This document shows positions 1 through 12,200 of a stretch of 64,000 nucleotides of DNA, piece after piece. The notes under the pieces were generated by a model. The model ran no database searches and had not been told where the DNA came from. It was given only the letters and a program-made list of their open reading frames with translations. The stretch spans positions 248,001 through 312,000 of the forward strand of contig NW_025946489.1 in the NCBI RefSeq assembly GCF_000764305.2. The letters run 5' to 3'. Source of the DNA: Hyalella azteca (taxonomy: Eukaryota; Arthropoda; Malacostraca; Amphipoda; Hyalellidae). Each line of letters opens with the position of its first letter. Positions within the stretch are counted from its first letter, which is position 1. The translations under genes were made by a program, and so were the position numbers.

Positions 1-55
1 TTAAACAGTTTTAATCATTGAACATTATTAACTAATTTCATCTCTTCCATTCCAG

Positions 56-3000
56 GAGAAGTAGAATCTTCTGCTTACAATCCATGGCCATTCTACACAT
101 TTACTGGTAAGTTACTCCTCACATCTCCTGGCAGGGCAACCACTAATTTTTTAAATTATGCAGTATGACAATTGTTTTAATGAATATCACTATCAAGTTA
201 TTTCTTGACTTGAGTACCCTTACATTGAATAAATAGGGACATAAAAAGAATTTTGCAACACAGATGTAGATGTAGTATCAGCTATGTTTAGGGAATCTTG
301 GTTTTTCTTTGATGATGAACTTTATTGAGCGTGATAGTGTTTCCCATGTTTTCTTCATAATCAAATCTCTTACTACGTAAATGGTAGTGTACTGTATATC
401 CAATACATCAAATCAATTGTCACATTGCCAAATATTGGAATCTGATGAATATTTTCAGTAATCATTTTGTTCAGGGCTAGAAATAAACTTAATACACTTG
501 CAGGTAACTTGAGGCCTGCAAAACAGACGCCGCGCCGCACCGTACCTGCCCACATTGCCCGGCCAGACTACGCTGACACAAGCATACCTCTGTCTGAACA
601 GAAGCTCCGAGGCACAACCAGCATCAGAGTCCTCAATGACGAGGAGATTGAGAGCATGCGCGTAGCTTGCAAGGTCAATATATGATTTATCGGGAGCGTT
701 CACGGGACATGAATAAAAAATGAGTTGTAGTGTCACCCCTAAGGTGTTGGTTTATCATGAGAACTCGGGAGAATTGAAATATAGCTGGTAAATTAGATCA
801 TAGAAGAGGGAGAGCATGATGACTAGTGAGTTATTTGTGAGATAGAACTGTTTTTTTGCTCTATGTTTTCAACGTGAATATCTTGAAGTGATCTCATTCA
901 TGTGTGTTTTTTTATTCCTTGTTATTGATGATTTCATGATATATCTCAGTTAGCCCGTGAGGTTCTGGATGAGGGGGCTGCAGCGGCTGCTGTTGGCGTC
1001 ACGACTGATGAAATAGACAGAATAGTACATGAGGCGTCAGTGGAAAGAGAATGCTACCCTTCGCCTCTGAACTACCATGGCTTCCCTAAGTCTTGTTGCA
1101 CCTCTATTAATGAAGTCATCTGTCACGGCATCCCTGACTTGCGTCCTCTGGTCAATGGTGATATCTGCAACATTGATGTGACGGTTTACCATCGTGGCTA
1201 TCATGGAGACCTTAACGAGACGCTTCTCATTGGCGATGTCAACGAGAATGCCAAGAATCTTGTCAAGACCACTTGGGAATGTCTCCAGAAAGTCACCGAA
1301 ATGCGTGAGTAAGCTTATTTGTATATTCTTGTACGGTCACAAATTTCTTGTTGCAAATGATAGTTGCTTAAAACACATTCATTTATTAGTTAATAGGTAC
1401 TACTATTTTCGTCACTACAATCTACACACGTCAGTAAATAGAATGAAATTAATTTAAATTTTGGTTTGTGATAATACTTGTTCTAATTGGTGTCATTTGT
1501 AAAAATGCATTAACAAATTCCCTTTTTTAAAGAATAATTAATGTCTATGGGAATATTTTCTCATAAAAAATGAAAACCTTTAGTTGATAAATAATTACTT
1601 TTCGTTCTCCCCGTCAGTCCAGGAACAAAGTATTGAGCCTCGTTTGTTTTGTTGATGTTCTTAAGTAAACTATGAATATTAAACATCTTCTGATAATAAT
1701 AATTAGCTGAGTTATGATGTTACAGTGCGGCCAGGAGTGAAGTATCGGGACGTCGGCACCGTAATCCAGCGTCATGCGCAGTCCCAGAACTACAGCGTAG
1801 TGCGCTCCTACTGCGGCCACGGCATCCATGAGCTCTTCCACACGACGCCCTCTGTGCCGCATTACGCCAGTGAGTCGCTACAGCCATTCCAAGATTAATA
1901 ATTAATTATTGTAGTATATGTTTTAAATGCATGCCTAACGTGGCCCACTTAGCACTGCCTAGGAGTCAAAAGTGTAACTTGTTCTACCGTGCCCAGTCCT
2001 CTTTATATCAATACAGTGACAGTAACAAAGGCCAATGTTTCGTACTTTCATGAGAATCGTACCTGATTATTACATATTGTTTTTATACAAGAGCCTTACA
2101 CTTATAATGGAATAAATACCTCATTATGACTAAATCGAACACAACCATTCTAGAGTATCAGGTCCTCTCCAACAACCTTCACAGACGGTTATTAGCTCTA
2201 CTTCCCTCGACCAGAATAAAATTTCAGTTATATTAACTGGCAAATATCCATACAAATAGTGTCATTCTAACTGCTTTTCGTAAACAAAAGTTTTTTTTTC
2301 AGTTATTCTTCGGAACGAATGCATTTAATGTCCTACCAGCTGTAAAAAATCTTTTATTTCTGATTCATTGGATTTTATGATTCATTCATTCATGGTTAAG
2401 TATAATTATGAATTACGTTAAATGCAGTCTGTTTATGTTCTTACTTCATAGTTGATTGTTGCTGGCTCGATGTTGAGACCTAATAGATTTACTTTTTTAG
2501 ATTTTATTTGCATTAATTTGAAAATTATTTCTTGCAGAAAACAAAGCCATAGGAATCATGAAAGCTGGCCATACGTTCACTGTGGAACCCATGATCTCTG
2601 AAGGTGCGTTAATGAACTCTAGTGCTAATTATGATTAGGACTGGATAAAGGAAATTAATGTCTGTCTGTGTATTGAAAGTGTTCATTTGCAGTCAATGAA
2701 CTAGTGATTGAAATAATATTTAAAGTACGATGATGAAAGTTGGCTGCCTTTTGCAAAATAGTTCTCGATAAATTACTTTGTTATCTGCCATTCCTGATGC
2801 AGCTTTTCTCTTAACAGCTGATTGTACATGCCGTCGAATTTGATTTTGTACATAATTTTATTTAAATTAATAATTAAAATTCAGTCAGGTGAGAGTTTAC
2901 TCGTGAGGGAAGCCAATGATTTCAAAGTCATATTTAATGATATTCCTTAAAATCTAATAAAGATAGCAAGGTCAGTGATTAGGTAGGAGAAATTTGAGTT

Positions 3001-3406
3001 CTGCACCAATTTTTTTCTTAGGCAAATAATAATGTTTCATGTATTTAAAAGCAAAGACAATACCATAAAATTTCACCATTTCTTTATAAGAGAAAACGTT
3101 TTGGAGTCCAGCTCCATCGTAATTTTCACTGTTTCCTTTACCACGTTTTACTGGACTTGTGTTATGAACTGACGATGTGTTATGTTACCTTGCGATTTAA
3201 GCAAACGAGTGATTTTAATACTTATAATATTGTTTAATTTGAAAGGAACTTGGAAGGACGAGCAGTGGCCGGACAACTGGACAGCTGTCACAAACGACGG
3301 TAAACTTTCTGCTCAGTTCGAGGAAACTTTTCTGATAACTGACACTGGTGTTGAGGTCCTCACTAGAAGGCGCACACGTGGCGGCCAACCATATTTCATG
3401 GATTAA
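56..3406 (+). CDS. METAP1: Methionine aminopeptidase 1 (5' partial; six exons)
   Basis: Cytosolic metalloprotease that removes the initiator methionine from nascent proteins. Exons, all with GT-AG borders and matching phases: 56-106, 504-673, 950-1304, 1726-1869, 2538-2603, 3246-3406. They give about 315 residues ending PYFMD and TAA. All five metal ligands of the type I fold are visible: two Asp in NIDVTVY and GYHGDLNET, the His in [10 protein letters not shown], one Glu in TVEPMISEG and one in SAQFEETF. The substrate-binding His is in [10 protein letters not shown]. The linker motif RPDYAD before the catalytic domain is typical of eukaryotic METAP1. The N-terminal zinc-finger exons expected for this family (human protein about 386 residues) lie upstream of the window. 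Candidate poly(A) signals AATAAA occur at 4515-4531 and 5065-5070. The gene is convergent with the zinc-finger gene that ends at 6235. Family identity is very sure; the UTR limits are not. Confidence 0.96.
3045..3118 (-). repeat. Copy of Penelope-associated 3' tail repeat in METAP1 intron
   Basis: Read on the minus strand, the segment contains CTGGACTCCAAAACGTTTT followed by a tail with CTTATAAAG, a GGTGAAATTTTATGGTATTG-like stretch and TTTGCTTTTAAA. The same tail occurs at about 20880-20972, directly after a Penelope-like coding fossil at 22470-22540 and, more diverged, at 47305-47400. It is probably a 5'-truncated retroelement end inserted in the last METAP1 intron. Confidence 0.5.
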
Positions 3407-6234
3407 CCGATATAAATATAAATTTTCTAATCCATCCGTATGGTGCTTTCACACCTGGCTAAGCAAATTGTGTCTGGACGGAAACAAGAGTTTTTACGAA
3501 CTGTGTTGGTAAGATTTGTTGTAACCTTCATTATGATTTGGTCTGACCAGGTAGTGAAAGTGTCCTGTGAGTTAAAAGTGAATTCATCCTTATTTCAGCG
3601 GTTGCAATGGACTTAATGTTTAACTATTTGTGTTTGATGAAAATGGGTAGGGTTAGCTCGCGTAGGCTATAATTAACATGTATCGCCTGGCCATGGATGA
3701 CTCCACCAGCCTACTTCGTTCTTCAAGTTGATTCTAGGATTCTAAAAAAAAGGTGCAGAGAGCTGAGTGATCGTTCATTATTGTTATGAACTCGTTAACG
3801 GTAGAGTTACAGTGAAAAATTTTCGTTCATTCTCTAGGAACGGAGAGCTGCAGGTGCAAATAATGCTATGGAACTTCACTCCGTATGATTTTGATATTTG
3901 TGTATTTTTTAAGCCAGCTAGAACTGTAATTCGTTAGCGTTGAGGTCTTGTGCTGCTTTTAATTCTTGATATTTCTTGCTAGTGCCTTTTCATTGAGAGT
4001 TGTTAACATAGAATTCAAATGTGTCTGAACGCGTGACCGTAAGTCTACTGTTGTCTGGATACGTCTATGGCAGTGGTTACAAAAATTTGCATCCTAGTTC
4101 CTATCTCAACTTGCTACAATATGAATGTTACCTCCTTCACCAATGTTATCAACAGTAATGTGCATTAACTTTTTCTCTCAACATTCGATCACTCCCAAAA
4201 AATTGACGAATCACGCGCTTGGGGGTATTGCTATCCAATGGTTAAAGTTTTTTTTTTTTTCTTCGGAGCTCTCGTCCAAGCTCGATATTTTTCGTCGGAG
4301 CATTGCCTTGCATCGACAGAAAATGTTAATTTCAACAAAGTTAATACTTGATTCTTGAAGCAGTCAGGAAATACTACGACGATCGTTATCATAAATTGCT
4401 TGCGTATAAATTTCTAAGCATGGACTCCGGCCATTCAGCTCATGGTTTGTCCGTACAACCATGGTTCAGCTATTCCTAACTGACTAGTCCCCTCGCGAAT
4501 TTGAATGCAACAGAAATAAATAACCAATAAAGGTCATCACTCCAACTACAACATCTAGCAAGTGCTAAATTGTAAGGAGATGCGTCTGGAATGTAAATGT
4601 AGGCTTTCTCGAGTCTTGAATTCTGTTCCAACGCCTGTTGTTCGAAATTCCGTATCAATGTCTAGTTCTAATTTGAAACCCAGATGCTGCGACTGAAATT
4701 TATTTGCATAGTTTGATCCAGTATGCATCTGAAGATTGAGTCATAAGTCTATCTGGTGTACGAGGTACTAGTCTCAGGTCTGAATCCTGGTAAACTATGT
4801 GGTGGGATTTACTTGGTAAGTAACTATGTGGTAGCACAGTCATTTGACTTGGTTCGTGTAGTGAACGCCTAGGAGTCCTTTAAAATTGTGGAATGTCTGC
4901 TTTCACCATATGAATTGATAAATTAAGATTTCTTTCTTCAGTTGTACATCTTGCACATCGTTGAATTACTAATAAGTCGCACTATTTTCGATGGATCCGG
5001 CCTCGTCGGAATCGGGACGACTGACAATAATGACACCTGCCATCTGTTCTCATTTAATTCCTGAAATAAACTGTGCATATTTTAGTGTTTTTCCGAGTTG
5101 TTTCCTATACGTAGAATTTTAAATATTTGATTAGTACGGGTTTAGCTTGATTGACTAGGTAGGGAGATATTGCCTACCTTGCATAAATGCGAAAATGAAA
5201 ACAACATTGTAACGGAAAATTATTTTTTTTTCTGACAAGCCCTCATCAAAAGCGAAACACATTCATCTTATAAGAATTCTTAACATCCATTCTTTGCTCT
5301 GCACAACATTAAGCAGTGCAAGTTGCAGACGTGCATTAGCTTGCAAAATATCTATAATTTAAAGTTTTAAGTGAATCTTCTACGAGCAGAAAGGCGTCGC
5401 TATCTTCATCAACGAGTAACGAGATTTAATTGTCAAGACAAACTTCATTCAATTTAAAGGGATAACCGTGCTAATTCGGCATTTAAATTACAGAAATATA
5501 TATAACCCAGCAAATGCTTAAATGACATCCGGATGTCTAGCTAACAGAGCGGCAGTTGTCAGGCCTGCACGGTATCGAGAAACCGTCCTAGGAACGGCCG
5601 TGAGGTTTGGTTTGCGTGTCAGGTCTTAGTGAGTTACTATTGATCTATCGTAATGCATGAATGGATCAAAAAATAAATGCGTGATCACTATAAATTTTCC
5701 TATGGAAATAACAAGAGTGAATCAATTATTGCCTTGACATTAAGAACGCAATTAATTCGGCTCACGTCCACCCATCGACGCGATTGAGTGCAAACAAATT
5801 ATTCCACAATTATACAGTCACCGGAAAATAGTGATAAGGACGTGAGCGACGTTCAAATGCTCAAGTTAATCAAAGGTTCTATAAAGGCTAGAATAATAAA
5901 CTTGGTCGGCTAGCCTGTAGCTCAAACATTATATTTGACTCGCTCAAATGGTGGGCGTCTCCAAGCCTAGCTCATGTGCACGCTGCTAAGTGATACGAAA
6001 CTCAGCAACGTGAGAAACTTTAACAAAACTTCTTGCCTGTACCTCCCATGTAAGTATTATGCTACTCATTCCCTCCAGTTGTTGCATGATCTTTATCGCA
6101 ATATTCATCATTTCTTTATCTCACATTGCTTTGGTTTTTTAGGTCTCGTGAAATGCAACAGCACCAACCCTCAATTGTGTTTTTCTAGTTTGTATCACTT
6201 CCCCGTGTCACTATAGAAGCATAGCCAGGCTTCT
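3407..6234. other. Intergenic region between two convergent genes
   Basis: This stretch lies between the stop of METAP1 and the stop of the minus-strand zinc-finger gene, so it must hold both 3' UTRs. Several AATAAA signals are present on the + strand. Open frames here are short and show no recognisable protein. I see no RNA gene or tandem repeat. Confidence 0.5.
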
Positions 6235-9200
6235 TCACTTCCTTGCGCCACGTCCCCTGCCCCTGCCTCTGCCCTTCTTGGGTGAAGGCTCCATCGCCCC
6301 AACGTCCTCCACGACCTCGTCCAGGACGCGCTTCTTCACCGAGCGACCGCTTCGTCGCGTCGCCACTGATTCCTCGTCTTTGGGTGCTTCATCGTCCTCT
6401 CTGTCATCAATAGACGATCAGGCAACGCGAAACGATCATACACAAAAAGACGAGGAGACATCATAAGACAATGAGATAAAACGTTATTAATATTAAACGA
6501 AAAGCTCTTATTTAGGGGCTTAGGTGACTTATTTATTTACTTACAAATTAGTGATTTTTTTACTGAAGTCACTCATTAAACTGCATATATTTTGTGAGAT
6601 GTTGAGAAACGTTCGGAAAGAGAGGTGAAAGCGTAAGAATTTTCTGGAAGAAGTTTCTTGACTTTATTTAATCAATAATGACTCGTAATGTGAAAAATAA
6701 TGTAAATTGTACCAAGTAAAATAGCGCTGGCACTAACCAATGTTGCTATAGAAATCAGTCCTATGCATATAATAGGCATACAAAAATTCGCAAAAATTTA
6801 TTCTAAACTCACTTGACGGGCTTGGGAAGCTCGTAATTCTCGAGACTCGCGCTGTCCTGTAAACAAAAAATACAGAATTAAGAAGACAGACCAAGAAACT
6901 CGGTAGAAGAAAATCATTTAAGGAACTAAAATAAAGAGTAAAGTACTACTTGACGAAACGTACATCATAACATAACTTGGAATAACTCGAAAATAAAAAC
7001 GGCGATTTTTCGTGTGCATCAATCAGCTATGCAATGGACTATGTAGCCGCCTCACTTACATGCACGTCGGACATGGCAAAGTTTGCACTCTCAGAATTGG
7101 CCTCATCTTCTTTGTCCTCTTGTTTAGCAACAGTCTCATCCCTCGACGTCTCAGAAGCATCAGCCGAAATGCTAGTGTCAGTTGAGACTACAGCGTTGTT
7201 TTGAGAACCATTCAATGTCTCCATGTTATTTAACGAGACAGAATCTTCAGCTGGAGGCTCCACATTTTGGATGGGATCGCTTGAAATCTCGGGATTTTTC
7301 TGGGGATCAGTAACATCAATCGAGACCTCTTCCACGACAGCGACAGCATCGTCAGTTCCAACTGCAGAACAACTGCTGACATCAGCATCACGGTTTGGTA
7401 CGTCGTCTAAATCTTCATACTTGAACTGGTCTGCATCCTCATCATCTGAATGTCCTTCCTCTTTCTTGTCAGCCCCGTTTGATGGAGCAGAAACTTCACC
7501 ATTAGGTTTATCAAGGGCAAAGTATTCGTCTTCTTGCTTTGCCGATAAATCAACACAATCTCTGGCAGTGTCAGAGTCATCAGATTTCTGGCACAATTCC
7601 TCTTCCTCCACAAAATCGAGCTGGGGCTCGTCATTGAGTCCTTCATATATCATTCGTTCATCTTCATCGTCTTCAGGGCCGTTGCTACCCTCCTCGATGT
7701 CATCGTCCTTGCTCTCTGCCTCCGCCTGCATGGAGGTTCCATCACGGGTTTCTTCGCTGAAGTGACTTCCTTCATCACCGTCCTTACCACGCCTGGTAAA
7801 AATGAGTACAATTAACTTACTAGACTAAAATACATATAAAAACTTATTCTAACGTACAGTCAAACGAGGCTTTGCTCGGAATAAATAATGCTTCAATATG
7901 TTACCTCTTTATCAAATTAACTTTTCAGTTTGAATTATATTCTGAAACTTGAGTAATGATAATTCCAGAAGGACCTCTTCGTTCACAAAGTTAATAAAAA
8001 ATTCTCATTCATTTAAATTCTATTAATTTGAGGTAGTCTGAATTTAGAATAAGTAACAAAATAAAAGTATGGTACATCTTGAAATAAGCTGAGATTAATT
8101 TATTCATTAAAACACCCGTCAGCTGAATTCAAATTCAGGTATTATAGTACGAACTGTACTGGATGATTTTGTGTATTTGCTGCCAAATATGATCATGTCC
8201 TTTGCCAGCCTTCAAAACACAAACATATTGATAAATGTTTGTGTTTAAACACAAATAAAAATGTGTCGGCCAGACGGGATCTCCAGGTGGTGCTCCAGCG
8301 CACAAATTTAAGAAAAACTGCATTAAACAAACCAAATCGGTTTCATCAAATGTTAGAACAGTTGGAAGATGCTGTGCTACCAGGATCCGCAGTGACTTCA
8401 ATATTGTTCTAGTAATATTTGCAGTCTTCTTCAGGCTTTAACCTATTTTTAATAAGACTGACTGCAGGTTCATTCATTTGCAAGCCTTCAGTAGTAATTT
8501 AGTAATGTTTGCGCAAGTAGTCTAGCAATCAACTAATAGTTGCAAGTTTACAAGTAGTAATTTAGTAACATTAGCAAGTTTTCAGTAGTGATCCAGTAGT
8601 ATTATCTGGTAATCTGACTCTTTATTCGTAATCTAGTATTACTTTCCCAGGATTCGATTGTATTTTTATCAAGACTCGCGAAGGACTCAAGCATTGGCAT
8701 ATACTGCAGTAATATTTGGGTCGAAGTACTACGTATTTTCTTTAACCACTTCAAGCGTTCTATCATTTTAAAAGTCTTCAGTAGTAATCTAGTGATATCT
8801 GCGCAGGATTCACTTATGTATTGCCATCAAGACTCACGAGGGACTCTGACTAGGCAGGTCTGTACTGGAGTCGGTGGAGTGGCAGGCGTCGACGACCTCT
8901 TCATCGCGTGAGGTCTCAGTCGCAGCCGGGGCTTCCTTATCCTCCTGTCAGAAGTGTGATTACAATACACAAATGTATGACATTCTTTAGATTGTAGTAC
9001 AGCCATTGTTTTACCGTCATTTGAAAATTCCTTGCACGATATTGTCTTGTGAAATTCTACAGGTTTATCAGAATATTAATTAACACGCGAGAATTTCACT
9101 GCTTAATTTTCATTACCGTATGATTAATATAATATAATTTACTTCTTCAACCATTTTGTACAGCTAATTTCACAATCAAAGATTCCAACCAGCACCATTC

Positions 9201-12200
9201 GCAGTTTTGGTCTGCGCAAATTCAGAACCACAGACTGGAATTCATATACATCACTGAAACTCAGACACTCGGAGTAGTTCTCAACATGGCCGGTAGAGAC
9301 TGATTCATCGAGAGCTATTCGATGCAGCGGGAGGCAAGGTATAGACAACCAATTTTAGCTTTTAAACAGGAGGTAAGCGTCCGTTTATAGTTCAAACCCA
9401 GTCAACCTGTTTTCTGTACCATTTTAGATTTAAATAGAAGGTAATCATCCATTTACGTTGTCAACATAGTCAACCTATTTTCTCTTCCGCTTTAGATTAA
9501 AATAGAAGGTAAACGTCTACCTATGTTATCAACGTTGACAACCGGTTTTCTGAATCGTTTCTTATTTCAATAGCAGGTGCCCGTCATTTTCTGTAATTTA
9601 AGGAGTCATTTCATACTTTCCATTCCGTTTTACTTACAAAAAGTAGATATTAATATATTTTTAGAATGTAGACAATTATTCCATGCTTTCCATAGTTTTT
9701 TTACCGTACAAGGTAGCAGTGCACTTCGTTACATTCATGAAAACTCTAGCATTCCGATGCCGTTTGGACGTTACAATACAAGAAAGATAGGCAAAGTATT
9801 GTACTTAAGCAGTCACTTTTTATTTCATTATCTTACCTTAGACTTGAGAGCGCTAAGCACGTGCATGTAGTGAGCGTTGGAGCGGCAATGCACCTCGGCC
9901 AAGGAAGGATCGAGTCGCTCGTCGCACGCGCTGCACTTCAGAGACGCGTGACAAGAAAGGAAGCTCTCGCCTGCCATCACGAAAATACATAGTCGTTATG
10001 TTTGTTGCAAATATTTCTTTGGTAAAAATTTAAAAGTGATAAAATGCTAAAAAAAATTCCATGTTGCCAGAGAACGTTTTTAAGATAAGTTTCATCATCA
10101 TTCGCAATTTGACAATACAAATATGAGGAAATACATTAATAACACAATACAGATCGAGACACATTATTATTACTGAAGTCCATTAACCGATATGAATACT
10201 TGGTTTTCAAGTGCTCTGAATAATCAATTCCGATCTATTTAATGATTTGGTGCTCATGCTTAGAATAATTGTACACAAACTTCACCCGGAAAAAAATGGA
10301 TTTGCTCCATTAAAAAATGTAACTTGGTAATACACTACTGATTTGAACAACTTGGCGTCCTATGGAGTAGCGTCTTTTTTCCAGAAGTAACTAGGAGGAA
10401 TTTATTGTCTCGCATGTAAAGTAAGAGGACAATAGGAATAGTCACTTAAATAATCAGCCGTCTAGATATCCACACAACAGATCACAAACCAAGAACTGTT
10501 ATTGCACAAAAAACATACATCACTTCTGATGGTAACAAAGTACCTATAGCTTTCTCAATCCAAGGCAAGATACAATACAGCTAAATGTGTTCTGAAGAAC
10601 AGCTAGCTATGACGTAACTAAAATATTTTATACCACACAAATTATGGCTGTCATAAGAGGGTTGTCAAGGCTGATAAATGAGAAAGGCTGTCCAAATTGT
10701 GATGCGCTTCGTGTGGGTCGTCATCCTGACCCTGTTTGACCTGACAAAAGAGCGATCAGTGTTATGTGCAGAAGGTGCGTTACTACTCGCATTTGAACAA
10801 TATGACTAACATATTTTTCTGATTGCATGTTTTTAGACCATTTTCGCATTTATGGAAAAAATGCACTATTGTGCTCGCCATGTGCGTCTGTCCGTTCGTC
10901 TGTCTGTCTGTCCGTCCGTGACTTCACGTTTTCGTCGACGTGAAAATGCGCGCACTGTCACTCACTGCAGTGAGTATTGAGTTATATTTTTTTGCCACGT
11001 CAGCATCAAGACATTTGACTCACCCACGGGAGTATCTCCCGAATATGGCGGGAGAGACGCGGAAGTAAGAGGCTCTGGTCGATCACAAGTTCTCCGTAGA
11101 CACTTGAGAGCTCGGTCAGCCGCTCCCCACCACTCGTCTGACATACACAATATATCAGTGACAAAACAAAGAGAAATATTTCATGATTTTAGAAGCCATT
11201 GTGATGAATTAAACTTCAAGAGCCGATGTATATGTTAAATGAAACAAATGGCCTACCAAAAAGTACTAAGTAACCAGTGACAAGAAGCAAATTTCTTATA
11301 ATTAACAATAATGAAAGAAACTGTGTTCCACATTGCCAGAACATTATTGAATACGTAACAAATATATTATATTTTGCGATTATATACCTTGATTGTCCAA
11401 TGGAGCCTCTTCGTTGTCGCCTACTACAGTAGATCCCGGCTCAGGAACCTCCACTTTCTGTCGCTCCTCGTGCTTTGCCTGCACACAAAATTCATATATT
11501 GATAGCTGTAACAATAAATTCGAATATTGATTATTATAACCATACCACCTAATGAGAAGGGCAAGTAAACCATTGAAAAGCAGCAGGTCATGCATTCCAT
11601 GTTTCAGGCACTAAAACTTCATGTCTTCGATGAAGAAATTAACACTTTGGGAGACTAACATCATGTCATGTAATTGCAACGGCAGCGTACACTGCGGCAT
11701 TGACAATCTTGCAGCGATTTGACTTTATTTAGATCTGCTTGTGGGAAGAAGTCCATGCCCATCAAATCCTATGTTTATTCTTTTTACTTAAATTCAATAG
11801 CATTACCCTCTCACTGGCAAATAAGTGCGTGGTTACAGATGCAGCCAGTTGCTCTATGTATTGAAAATTTATATGAACTAAGCACTCACTAGGAGATGAC
11901 GGAAGCCGAGACGGTGATGTTCGTAGTCTGGTCTGCTGCTGAACCAAACGTTGCAGCACTTCACGATTTGGAAGTTGTTGACGAGCTACAACACAATGGA
12001 CACAAATGACACTCAAGCATGTAAAAAAAAATCCCCTTTTTGTAAAAAAAAAACATAAAAATATATTGTAAAAACATATATTTTACATATCTTGTAAAAA
12101 AACAATTGATGGCACGTTAATTAAAGAAACAATACATACATATCAGCACCTCTAGAGATAATATAATATAAAAAAGCATCAAAGTCAGCCACCTTATGCT

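Noticed and set aside
7223..7765. 180-codon Ser-rich frame on + strand
   Set aside because: It is the antisense shadow of the acidic exon.
10690..10740. Extra Pep-like exon (VKQGQDDDPHEAHHNLD after a CAG acceptor)
   Set aside because: No usable donor follows before a stop, and exons 11137-11024 and 9970-9837 join directly in frame (GDTPV then GESF). It could at most be an alternative end.
11762..12016. Frame reading ARQQLPNREVLQRLVQQQ
   Set aside because: It conflicts with the phase of the neighbouring exons and leads to a stop; the other frame gives a zinc finger that joins in phase.
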